64,000 bases of DNA from Nipponacmea schrenckii (taxonomy: Eukaryota; Mollusca; Gastropoda; Lottiidae): positions 22,297,023 through 22,361,022 of the forward strand of contig CM060200.1 of the NCBI GenBank assembly GCA_030562195.1, read 5' to 3'. The position numbers were made by a program, and so were the translations under genes. A model generated the notes under the pieces. It searched no databases. It was not told where the DNA came from and worked only from the letters and a program-made list of their open reading frames with translations. Positions 12,201-23,800 of the stretch are shown here, in pieces; position 1 is the stretch's first letter; every line of letters starts with the position of its first letter.

Positions 12201-15200
12201 ATCCTTGAGTTATAACATACTCTCACACCAAGTTTCATCAAAATCGGTCAAGAATTGCACGTTGTAGAGTGTTTACGAGCCATTCAAGAACAAGGGCACA
12301 AACTCATACTAATTTTTTTCCGATTTCGCTGATTTTCAATAAGGTTCATCCTTGCGTGATCATAAACACTCATATTAAGTTTCATCTAAATCCGTCAAGA
12401 ATTACACCGTGTAGAGTGTTTACAAGCAATTGTGGACGGACGGACGGACAGACGGACGGACGGACGGACGGACGGGACGGATGTGGGTGACGACAATATA
12501 CGCCCCCCATTTCATGTGGGCGTATAAAAACATACCTTTGAAATGTATCATGAAGTTGTGTTGTAGAACAAGCGAAATCAAAAGCACAGAAAGATTGTGG
12601 TAATAAAACTTCCATTCCTTTCCGTATATCTATTGGTGGATGTGTTAAGATAGGAGCAGCACTACCAAAGAAGGGATAAGTATACCTACAATTACAGACA
12701 TTAAATTAATCATTTTAAGATGGAAAAATGCAGAATTAAGAACTGTCTTGTAAATCATTAGGACAGGAGGTTTACAGGGCTCCATTGCAACTGACTCAAG
12801 AGCTTATTACTAAAAGTGAACACTGAAATCTACCATCATAAATAGTATTGAATCAAATCAGAGACAAGATTCAATTTCATACCATCAGTGTTTCAAGGTG
12901 TGATAATTTAACCTCTCCACACTTGTATGACAATATCTTTATTTACTACCTTACCTAATGAATATTGACTGTGTATTGGACGAAGATGTATCTTTTATAC
13001 TACGTAAATCAATAGAAAAGGTAAAATGGTGAGCCTGTGGTGGTACAGAGAGAGCTGTGGCCTGAAATCTTGCATTACTTCTTAAACCATTTAAACCTGA
13101 GGAATAAAAAAATTCAAATAAACCAAGTACTACATGGAAAATGTCTCTAACAGAGACCAATTCAAATACAAAGTCAGAGAATTTACAGTCAAAATCTATG
13201 ACTAGTAATGGATGAAACATTGACAGAAATATTTGATATGAGCTTATAAGAAATAATAAGATTTAAAAACTATTTAAATATTTGATTAAATAACATTCCA
13301 ATTACCTGGTGATGGTATTTTAGGTGCTTGATATGAAGTGGAAGGCTTGTTTTTAGGTGAAACCAGGGGACTTTGATTCTTTGTGGCTACAAAATATGAA
13401 TATTGGTGATATATTTGCTGATTAATCAAATAATTACTTACAGTATACATTACTTTATAATTCAAATATCTTACAAACATTCAGGATATTTCTGTTCATT
13501 AATAAATACCTTTTTGAACAAGTTTTTCTCCCAGACTTGTAGTCTCTTTTGATTTCTCATCTTCTTCAAAAGTATCAGAATAATTTCCATCAACATCTTT
13601 AGGTCTAGTTTCTTTCGATTTAGATGAATTCCCTTTCTTTCCTTTATTCTTCTCTTCTTCTTTACCTTTGTGTTTTAATTTAGGAGATGATTTAGGACTG
13701 GCTAGTTGTTTAGGTGAATTAGTTTTACTGTTACTATGACTACCATCTCTGACAGGGGACTTTGAAACCTATGAAATTAAACAAATAAAATTAACATAAT
13801 TTGAAACAAATATTAATTCAAGTGTAAAGTTGAAATTTTCTAAAACTACACTACAACTTATCTCTGATTTATAGCCTTAAAGCTGTCTTTTCACCATATT
13901 TTAATTGTTACGATTCTTAAATACATTGTTTGTGGTAGGTAACACATTGTGTAGATTAAACCAATATATTATAATTTCATTAAACTTGGTAAATTAAACA
14001 CTCTCAACAAACAAAATCTTGATAATAGATATGATAATGGTCCTAACCATATCTTCTCGTTTTAAAACAACAGATACTCCAACTGCTGGCTGTAAACCAT
14101 CTGGTACACTTCCCATCTGCTGTTTTGTACGATTTGGTGGTACTAACTGAAAAACAAGACAAATTCTCACAATTTTCAATCACAAAGACTGAATCAAGAA
14201 AGGAAAAAATATGGACAAGAGTCACTGATGCAAAATGAATTGTGGTAATATGGAAAAAATGCTTATCTTCATGTCCACTGAGGATAGTAGGAATAGCTAC
14301 TGTGAAAATAAACACTTATTTGACTGCCATTTACCTGGTGTGCTCCTTCAATAGTTACTGGTCTCATATAGATTTCATTACTGTCCTTCTTCAACAAAGT
14401 TTTTAATGAAACTTCACTACTCCCTAATGACTGATCTCCACAGCATAAATGAAACTAGGAATACAGAACATGTCATGATAGAATTACAGATAAATCTGTC
14501 ATTTATGTAACCTTAATGCATACATTTTTTTGTTATTAAAATGAATTATTGTCAAAAAGCTCAGAATTAAGCGAAGGCTTTTTGCAATAACCCATTTTCA
14601 CATTAAATTTATTCTTTTCTTGGTCTTTGCTAGCACACAGCGAATGGAGACTTTTGGATAGAATGATCCAGGTTATGCCATGAAATAATAATAACCTAAC
14701 AAAAGTATAATTGGGATGAAACCTACTTAAATCAAAATTAAATTATACATTACAGGTGGGTGAAAATCATGCTCAAAAACGCAAATCTTTTTAAAGGAAA
14801 AAATGTCTTTTCATCTTAGTTTGTTCAGTTACTTAATTATGTTAATACCTGAATGCCTGGTTGATTAAAGAAAAATATTCTCAAAGCATCAACACTAGAT
14901 CTTAATTTCACTGATGCTCTTTCAGCAGGAAAGTTAGTATTGATGAGATCCGTGAAGGCTTCATTAGTTACATCATTACCCAATAGAGAATAGTAGAAAA
15001 AATATGATGATGCTGACAAAGGTTGGTTGGAGGGAATAAGCTGAAAAATACAGAAACATCATTGATAAACAATATAACTAGAATTGCTTACAATTATGAA
15101 CGTATTTCGAGAGCCTTAAAATATTATGTAGGCTAAATTTGCAATGACCTACATCTAGACAATATAAAAAGTTCCCATAACGGGGGAAAACATTAAATAT

Positions 15201-16974
15201 ATTATTGTCCTACTGTCAAATTTATCGGCTAAATGCCTTCCTCATAAAAACTTCCATGACTTTTCCAAAGATAAAAGTAAGAAATTTGCCATTTCTATCT
15301 TTATAGTTTTATCTACATGGTTTGTCAATTGTTAGTTTAATGGTTTAAATTCAGCTTACTACTTACTTGAGCCAAATTTGATGCATAAGCTATGGTCACA
15401 GATAAAACAAACATTTCGTTACATTTTTTAGCTGGACCAATTTGATAAAAGCCTTCTTCTTCATTTAAGACAGGAACTAATGTTTTAAGATTAGTGCTCT
15501 CTGTTGCTGTCAGGTTTTCTTCTGAAGACAAATTAGAAATATTTATTTCATTATATCATATCTATGATGAAAGATTTGAACAAACTCTAATGACTTTCTT
15601 ATAATTGGACAACTGACATGTTCATGACATGATATTCTATAAAGAATATTTGAAGTTTGTTTTATATTTTTGAGTGAACATACTCTCCAACAATAAATGT
15701 TTTTATCTGTTTATGAAAATTACATCAGCAAATTCAGATATTCAATCCAGTTGTAAAAACTATTTATTTTTTATATATATATATAGTGGTTCGATTACTA
15801 TTTGAAGGATAAGCTACAGGTTAAATCGTTCATTTACAAACCTGATGGAGCTTTAACAACAGGTACAGCTTCAGTATTAATACCATGATCATCATCCAAG
15901 TATAATGCTAATTTGATTTCAGGTTTAGATTTATGATATTTACTGTGTAATAACGGATACCATTTCGCACACTAAAAAAAAAAACAGAATAGAAGTATGA
16001 AACAAAATCTGTAAAGTATGTGACTTTCAAGTTAGAAGCAAAGGTCTTTGAAACACTCAGACCAATGTACTAATAAAAATGTAAGCTTATACATTACAAA
16101 GTAATAAAATATTCTAAAATCAAGATGCATTCCATGGTATAAAATATTACTATTCAAAAAGAAGTAGATAGTTCAATGTTCAAACCTGTTTATTAGAAGT
16201 TGCTGATCTGAGATCTAGTACAACATATCCAATAAGTTCTTTCATGGTAGTATGCGCATCATAAGCATAACACTGAATTTTAATAGATGCTCTTTGTAGC
16301 CTATGTTGCTGAAGAGACTTTTTATCCAATTCCCACGCCAATTCTTGTGTAATATCTGGATTTTCCACATGATCAACAGGATCAGTTGCCAAAAGTTCTC
16401 CATCAAACTTTGCTTCAGCTATCAATTTATGCTTTGGTCTCCGTGGTAATCGCCTCCCTTTAATAAAACGTTATTGCATGTACATTTTCCAAAGAAATAA
16501 AACTAGATTTTCTAAGGCATTGATTCTCTAAAAATATTTTCAAGTTTGATATGATCAAATTGTTTTCAACAATAATTTTACTGTGTATAGCCTACTGTAC
16601 TAATAAGTGTAGATATCTGCATGCTATGTTGTGAAATTGGCCCTATAAACTATATAATTATAAATAAATGGGGAGGGGGAATACCTAATTGAGTAAACAG
16701 AGTTGGCCAGGTTTCCATAAAAATGGCATTGTGCAATTGTCTTATAACTATATTAATAATCTTGCTCTATGCATAATATAGTGACTAGCTTCAAGAAGTA
16801 TAATCAAAATTTGACTTAATTTCAAATAATAAACCTATCCTATGCGAGATCAGACTTGTTTTTATCAGGAATTATTGATATCATATCAGTTTTACTATCA
16901 AATAACAAAAATAAAGACAATTCCATACCCTCTAAAACTGAAATAACAACAAGAAATTTATCCTTTTCTCCCAT
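6204..16974 (-). CDS. CEP120: Centrosomal protein CEP120 (22 coding exons)
   Basis: Exons, 5' to 3' on the minus strand: 16929-16974, 16186-16457, 15842-15971, 15367-15521, 14849-15040, 14335-14454, 14048-14146, 13510-13768, 13303-13386, 12955-13096, 12536-12685, 10268-10382, 10040-10107, 9363-9441, 9047-9220, 8809-8898, 8502-8594, 8159-8271, 7744-7792, 7282-7404, 6743-6987, 6204-6438. They sum to 3033 nt, 1010 residues plus stop; human CEP120 is about 986. Residues 1-130 form an N-terminal C2 domain ([22 protein letters not shown]). A second C2-like region spans about 150-338. A Lys/Ser-rich linker lies at 339-452. A third C2 domain spans about 453-637 ([32 protein letters not shown]). A long coiled coil runs from about 638 to 1000. 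The end [15 protein letters not shown] ... ELDRQIRE matches the vertebrate C-terminus. CEP120 acts at daughter centrioles in centriole elongation and ciliogenesis. Introns 11 and 13 carry a mobile element and a minisatellite. Confidence 0.96.
9446..9960. repeat. 21-bp minisatellite in CEP120 intron 13
   Basis: About two dozen units of roughly 21 bp, alternating forms of AACATTAGTATCACAAAAT and AACATTGGTATCACAAAAT. Because 21 is a multiple of three, the minus strand reads as an open heptapeptide repeat (FCDTNV plus I or L); this is a by-product, not a protein. The array fills most of the 598-bp intron between exons 13 and 14 and begins within about 10-20 bp of the exon 14 acceptor. On the transcribed strand many units contain TACTAAT. 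Confidence 0.9.
10593..12530 (+). mobile_element. ~1.9-kb non-autonomous element, copy A (tandem ~160-bp cores, GACG tract, terminal hairpin)
   Basis: The left end holds CCAGGCAAGG followed by ATACGCCCACTGGCAGCA. The body has about ten degenerate units of ~160 bp, each marked by a version of AGAGTGTTTACAAGC (near 10974, 11130, 11297, 11457, 11621, 11781, 11943, 12107, 12267, 12414). Then come a (GACG)n tract and a right end with stem ATACGCCC / GGGCGTAT and a terminal AAAAA. It carries no transposase. Copy B at 61462-63440 is nearly identical and inverted. The design (tandem cores, ACGG-type microsatellite, 3' hairpin) resembles molluscan pearl/Helentron-like non-autonomous elements; that assignment is from memory. 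It lies in CEP120 intron 11, with its right end five bases from the exon 11 donor. Confidence 0.85.
12434..12480. repeat. (GACG)n microsatellite
   Basis: A tetranucleotide GGAC/GACG run of about 11 units with one GACA variant, part of element copy A just before its terminal hairpin. Copy B keeps only about three units and the related element at 52560 has a degenerate version, so the tract varies in length between copies. Confidence 0.95.
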
Positions 16975-17835
16975 TTTTAAACGATTTCTTTAAAAAGTAA
17001 GATTTAAATTGATGGTCTACTATTACAGATCCCTCAAATTGTTATTATTTTGAAAACATCCGCCATGCTTGAAATCGTGTCAAAGTGACACGGAAGTGAC
17101 ATCATTTAAAAATCAGCTGATTTAGTTTTAACATAATTTAGTTACTTTCGTACTTGATATTTTCAGTGTTATTTGCAATATTGCATCACGATATTTTTAT
17201 AAAGGAGTTCATAACAGTATTCAAAAGCGCCCCTGTTAATCTCAAATAACATTTCATAGTTGTTTACAATTTATTCTGAAATCTTCTTGGTTACGGAAAA
17301 TGTCATGCGCACATTAAACCGGAAAATTCATTCCGGCGATTAACTGCCTTTTCAAGAATATAAACCCAATTAGTCATTATTAATCTTGATTAATCAACAC
17401 AACGTTGAATTAATCAATCGAACTTTTTATAAAAGAACCATTATTTGAACTAGCATCGTCCTATCAATGAAACTACGAGGAAATATAGCCAGCACCCGGT
17501 AGTTAAAAGCCGCGGATGAATTGATCTCCCCACCTAACTTGTCTGGAAAAAGTAAACTGGACAGATTATGTGATTCTTTTTGTTAAAAAATCTCGAATCT
17601 CTTTCAATTTTTGGAAGTAATTACGAGATGAAGAGGAATTTTTGTTTTTTTAACACTTAATTAGATGATTATAATGTTTAGGGATCTAATCAGTCTGAGG
17701 AAAAATGGTTTTTATGGTGACTTTTGGAACCGTTTCGCATAAAATACACGACGTTCCTTAATTTGTTGTGTGTTTACTGGACAGTTACATTACTGCCTTC
17801 ATCACGTTGACATCCATTTGATTAAATAACTTACA
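16975..17835. promoter_or_regulatory. Bidirectional promoter region of CEP120 and CSNK1G
   Basis: 861 bp separate the start codons of two head-to-head genes, so both promoters and 5'UTRs must lie here. An ETS-like site (CGGAAGTG) followed by TGACATCA, a CRE/ATF-like half, is at 17091-17104, about 120 bp upstream of the CEP120 ATG. Both site types are typical of housekeeping bidirectional promoters. No TATA box is obvious. Assignment of the sites is by motif only. Confidence 0.6.
17034..17066 (-). other. Possible upstream ORF in the CEP120 leader
   Basis: A ten-codon frame, MADVFKIITI then TGA, starts at an ATG in good context (AGCATGG) and ends 60 bases before the CEP120 start. It matters only if transcription begins upstream of 17066, which the ETS-like site at 17091 makes possible. 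Confidence 0.3.
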
Positions 17836-20800
17836 ATGAGTACCCCTAAAAGGGAATATGAAAAGACAGATGAAACAACCAGGAGAAAGTCTAGTGCAAG
17901 AGGAATGCACAATACAAGCAGACAAAGCACATCAACTAATTCAAGTGTATTGATGGTTGGACCCAATTTCAGGGTTGGAAAAAAGATCGGATGTGGTAAT
18001 TTTGGAGAACTTCGTCTTGGTAAGGACAAGGTTTAGAACTAAAACAAAGTTGATATGATCTTGTAATAAAAGAACTTCCATTGTATTTGTACTAGCTTAT
18101 CCGACAATGCTACTGCCAGTCATGAGTCAATGTCATCTGACAACTTGTCCCCTTGCTAGCTGGGCCTTCTTTTCCCATGCATGGCCATGAATGTCAGTTT
18201 TTGAGTCATTAGTTTCAAGAAATATTGTTATCAACAAATTCCACCATAAATGAAATGGTCCTGGTATTTCAAATTACATTTGTTTTTACCTCTTCATTAA
18301 CCAAATCTGTTGTACCCGCAGCTGAATTAACATGTAAAAGAAAAATCTGAAAATGTTGTGCAACTTATGTATCCAGATATTCCATTTGTTCTAGTCTGAA
18401 TTTTAATGTTTTTCTCTTTTTGTTTTGTAGGGAAGAATCTGTATAATAATGAACATGTTGCAATTAAATTGGTGAGTATTTTTTTTTAAATTCCAAATTT
18501 TATCGCTTCTTTGGTTGACCTGGATATACTGTGGAACTCTCAAACGTTGTACATGGATTACATCTATTGTTAGCTGCAGCAAATATTGTTGTGGTGAAAA
18601 AATACGTAGTGTTATAAAGAAATAACATACTTTTTTTTTATTTTGCTTAGGAACCTATGAAATCTAGAGCGCCCCAACTTCATTTGGAGTATCGGTTTTA
18701 CAAGCAGCTTGGACAGTCAGGTCTGTTTATCATTTTTTTTCTTTATTATATGTATGAATGTATGAGTGCTTACTGTGCATGTTTCAGTTTGTAATGTTTA
18801 TAATTCACTCAGGGATTATTTTGGGATAATCAAACAATTTTATCCTTAACGATACTCTGATACTCTTAGTTTGCTAAGCATGTACAGGTATTGAATTTAC
18901 AATTTTTAAATTTTTACTCTTCTACAGATGATTGTAATACCATAATTTAGATTAAGAATACCTTTCATTAGGTCCCCATAACGTACAGAGTACTCTGCAT
19001 AATCCAACATACACAGGCACTGCAAAATTTTGTCGGAAAACACAGATTTTTAGGTTTTAATCATGTGCCACATGTTCCTATTAATAGCCCTGTAACCCAG
19101 ATAACATACAATGAGTTCTTTCTAATAATTTAGTTTTATTCAATTCTTCACCTCTTGAGTTGCTGTATTTTTTCTATCTGTCAGAAATGATATGCCTTTT
19201 ATCGATTTAAAATATCGAAATTAATAGTGGTGAAAAACTGTTTCTTTCTAAGTTTTACTTATTGTTCAACCTAAACCAAATTTCAAGTCAAACCTCTTTT
19301 CCATAATTACCAATAATTCGCTATTTAATATCCAGAGCCCCATAGGTACGACATGCTTAGTACGACATTGTGATTTTGTATCAAATTATATAGCTTGATA
19401 CATGTGATTAACAGGAAACCAGATTGGTAAAGTTCCATACTAGTTGAATCATGACCAAAGCCCTTAGATCCTGATTAACAGTAAATTATACAAATATCTA
19501 ACTGGCGATAAGTAATTAAGATGACAGATTTTTTTGACTGTCAGGTGCACTGACTAGTGTCGGAATAGACAAAATGTTGAAATACTCAGATTTCAAAGAA
19601 TGTCTTAATATTCAGACGTCAGATTACACAGAGTATACTGTATTTAAAGGGATTGTTAAGAAGTTTTCTAAGCTTTTTATGTGTATTGGTGACACTCATG
19701 GAATTATTTTGCACATTTGAATTTTGCTTCTTCTGTCATATTATACCCTCCTAGTGATGTCATAGGAATTCTGACTTAAAATGCTAATGGTGCAAATTGA
19801 TACTATGAGTGTCCCTGATACATATAAACAGTTTATTTCAGTACTGGTAATGTGTGTAGTTTTCTTCTCCTTTTTAAAACCATACAGTTTATGTTAAAAT
19901 TTGAATTATAATTGATAAATAAGTACCATGGGTAAAGCTTAAAATATTGTTAAATAGTAAAAAAAAAGAGCCGCCATATCCCTCAAGGCCAGAAAAAAAG
20001 GAATATGTAAGCTTGTTTAGTCTCTTATTAGTTAGCATGTAGGATTGTGTCAAACTAATGCTCTTATCTTCAAACCAATGTATATAATCCAATGTGACAG
20101 TCTTATTATCCTCTTATGTTTATCTATCTCAATAGGATTTTATAGCAATATATCTGAAAAGTCATACTTGTATGTAAGATTTAAGCTATAGATTTATTCA
20201 TCTTTTTGATTCATTTAATCACAATCTGCATGTTTATGGTAAATTATGTAAAGATACAAATTAAGTAGACTGCATGTGCAACATAAATCAAATTACAAAA
20301 GAAGGCAGATTGCAATTGTCATTTGATGCAAAAGTCTAATACAGCCTTCAAACTTTAAAATCTTCATTTTAGAAAATTTTATTAAGACTTGTGTAAAAAG
20401 TGCTCAGATCTGTGTTTAGTGTAACAAATTGAGCAAAGTCATGGTGGGCCAACATGTAGTCTTATATGTAATCAGAATATCAAAATCATAGAAAACATAT
20501 TGTATACTAAGAAATATGAAAATGTATTGATGAGCACTGTCTATATAATGTTAGATGTTTGTGGTATGAATAGAGAGACTTTCATGTCCTAGTACCAGTA
20601 TATTACCAATATTTCTTCCTCTCTATAGATAATACAGTAGGTTACTAGCTAGATAAGTATTGATCCCTCAAACTCGATATTTCTAAGATTGATAACTTAC
20701 TCCATAAAACTTTTATTTTCCTTCTGGCATTTACAAATGACATTTACTCCTATATTTCTTTCATCACAATCTCCAATCATCTCGTGTAAGATAGGGTCAA

Positions 20801-23800
20801 TGGTGCTAACTAAAAGCACTGACCTTGAACAATACATGTACCTCAGATTTATAAAAGAAGTGTCTACATGATTAGTTGCTTCAAGAGAATTGTAGATTTG
20901 TATATGTTCAGAAGTTAATTCTAAATTTTGCAAAGCGGTATGAGGATGAGGAATTAAATTTTAATTCAAGCTAAAAGAAGTAAATTTGAGTTAATCGAAT
21001 AAATAAATGAATACTTTGGAAAGCAGGAAATAAAAAGGAATCTGATAAAAGATAACTAATCATTTCCTTTATTGCTACACAACTTCCATTGTTTTAAACA
21101 TTAAATTTAGTTTATTGTTACCAGTACGGTAGCACCGGTACTGTAGAAAAAATTATAGTGATTCTCTCTAATATCATTGTCTTTAGTTAAATGCTGAGTA
21201 GGTGATTTAAAGTTTGGTCGTTGACAACACTGAAGGTCAATAAATATGTCCATTAGGTCAACAGAATAGAGGAGAAAAATGTAGCCAATCGTCCATTGTG
21301 TATATGACCTTGTACTATTTCAAAGTTTGACTGTACAGTTAGAAAATAGAGAGTCAATATTGACATCAAATATGTTGCCAGCACATTGGTGACGGTCTTG
21401 ACAATCTCCACATGCTTTTAATTCAAATATATACTTTCATCTTTCATTATAGTGCTTTAAACTTACAAACCCTGTTTAAAACTGTAATACTGCAAGGTTT
21501 TCAATATGAATATGGATGATTTGCCTTAATTGTTAAGCATCTCCTGTTCTAGATCATTTAATATTTCAACCAATCGAACTCTTTTTTTTATGTATGTGTG
21601 AGGAATTATGTGACAATCAGTTGTTAAACACTGACTTGTATTGTTCAACCACTTTAAACAGTCTCTTTCTTTGTAAGCATAAATTATGAGTTGAAATTTG
21701 GCTGAACATGTTTTCGAGAAGAATGTTGTCAGATTATGGACCCTGCTGAAAAATCACATAACAATTCAAGTTCTTGCAATTCCACCAAAACAAAGTGTTT
21801 GATGAAGTAGGCTATATATGATACAAGTATGTTTTATGTTTTGCGTTTAGTAACTTCATCAAACACTTAGTTATTTTTAACCTTTTTTCTGTTTTAAAAA
21901 ATTGAAATGGTTGAAAATGATGTTATCGGTGTCCCCACTACACATGTAAAATCCTCTATATCATTCTTTGCATCTTTTCTGGTCTTGTTTCTGATTGATC
22001 TTCTTTCATTTAGGAATGACTCATTCTTTTAAGAATAAACCTTAGGTCATCATTATTACAAAATCATAATGATTCCTTTATATGAGGTCTCAGAGATCTC
22101 ATTACTCAATGGTATTATGAACCAAAAATAGATCATGTACATGTTAAACATGTATGTCGTAGTTCATTGTTGTCACTTGAGGACAGAAAAATACAATATC
22201 ATGGAGTCAAGGAAATAAATATAATGTTTTGAGGTCAAATAAACCAGCCTGGTACATTGAAACATCAAGAGCATAGCCAGGAAAATCAAATTACAAGCTC
22301 TTTATACTAAATGACACATTTGATTTTGAATAAATGATTGTTACTTAAATTGAAGTTCTAAACTAGAATTAGTGGTCATGAATAAAGTAATTTATATTAG
22401 TTTTGAATTTAAAATGAAAGACCAAGTATCTCTTTTAAAATTTAAAATCAATGCTAGTCAGATGACAATTTGCATTCAAATTGTACTGCAAAGATTGATA
22501 GTTGTAAAAAATATATACAGATTTCAAGGACTGCGGTTATTCAGATCAAATCTAGGAGAAGCATATGAAGAGTGTTTATAATATCATTAGTATTTCATTA
22601 GGATGTTTTGATTGAAAACTGTTGATTCCAAGACTTTGTAATACTTTCTATCTATTTTTATTGATCTTTCTCTATTTAGCCTCTTATAGTCCTCATATTT
22701 TATGTGAAAGACATGAATAAGTCAGTTGTCCATTCTTTCTGACATATAATTCAATATTAACAGTAATCAGGATATAGACCTACACACTATCTGTAGATAA
22801 TATGCCTGATATTAACTTGTTTGGTCAATATTTGGCCCATACTTCCTTCTAAATTTATCCTTTCTCCAATAAATCTTATGGTCTAAGATATCCTATACAA
22901 CTTTGGTGAAGATCCTAGGAGGACATCTCAACGCTAAGATTTTTTTGAGAAAACACAGTCTGATTAAACTGAAATTATTGAAAATGTTTCTTGTCAGGAA
23001 TATAATTGAAGTGCTTGCGTTCTTGTTGAATTAACAGCTCTTGGAAATTGTATGTCAAATTTGGTTGAGCATTTTTTTGGATAAATCAATAATGGAAAAT
23101 AAAAAGAAATAGCAACCTAGGAGTGAAGGTCATACAAATATATTCTTAAACTACAACTCTTTATTCTATTTTACATTTCATTCAAATTAATGAAGCCCAT
23201 ATATTATTATATTTATAAATTATTATTTCTCAAAAATGTATCCCAAAAAATTGAATTACATATAATGAAAAAAAAAAAGAGATGGATCTTGTTTTAATGA
23301 AAATATTGTTTTATCTTTACAGAAGGGGTACCGCAAGTTTACTATTTTGGACCATGTGGAAAATACAATGCTCTAGTCTTGGAATTACTAGGTCCAAGTC
23401 TGGAAGACTTGTTTGACCTTTGTGATAGAAAGTTCTCATTAAGAACAGTTCTTATGTTAGCTATTCAGTTGGTAAGTATATGTCATGTCTCTGAAATGCC
23501 AACATGCCTCAGGCTCCTGTTTCTCTCATTGGATTTTACAAGCTTAGTCATCCATCTCTTATCAGTAGAGGTTTTTAATTCCCATTTCACCATATAAAAT
23601 ATTGATGCCTGTCATCATCACATGTATAAAGACCAGTACTTGCTTGTTTTAAGAATTTTGTTGAAGTGTTCAAGATGATATAACATTATCGATCATATAT
23701 TCCATTTAAAAAAAAAAATTTGAAATTATATTGGTGATAAAGTTGGGAACAGACTATAAAAAGAAATCTGAAATAAGAAGTGAATATAAAACTGAAAATA

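Noticed and set aside
11151..12490. A series of ~78-codon frames ending in 'CRVFTS' (also on minus at 61502-63320)
   Set aside because: These are the same ~160-bp non-coding core unit read repeatedly; the unit is not a multiple of three and has no conserved start or domain.
14043..14315. 90-codon minus frame overlapping CEP120 exon 7
   Set aside because: Different frame from the CEP120 exon, no homology that I recognise, and it runs through the splice acceptor.
21116..21150. Hairpin CAGTAC...GTACTG in CSNK1G intron 3
   Set aside because: Short, one bulge, single copy; within what chance would give in a 4.6-kb intron.
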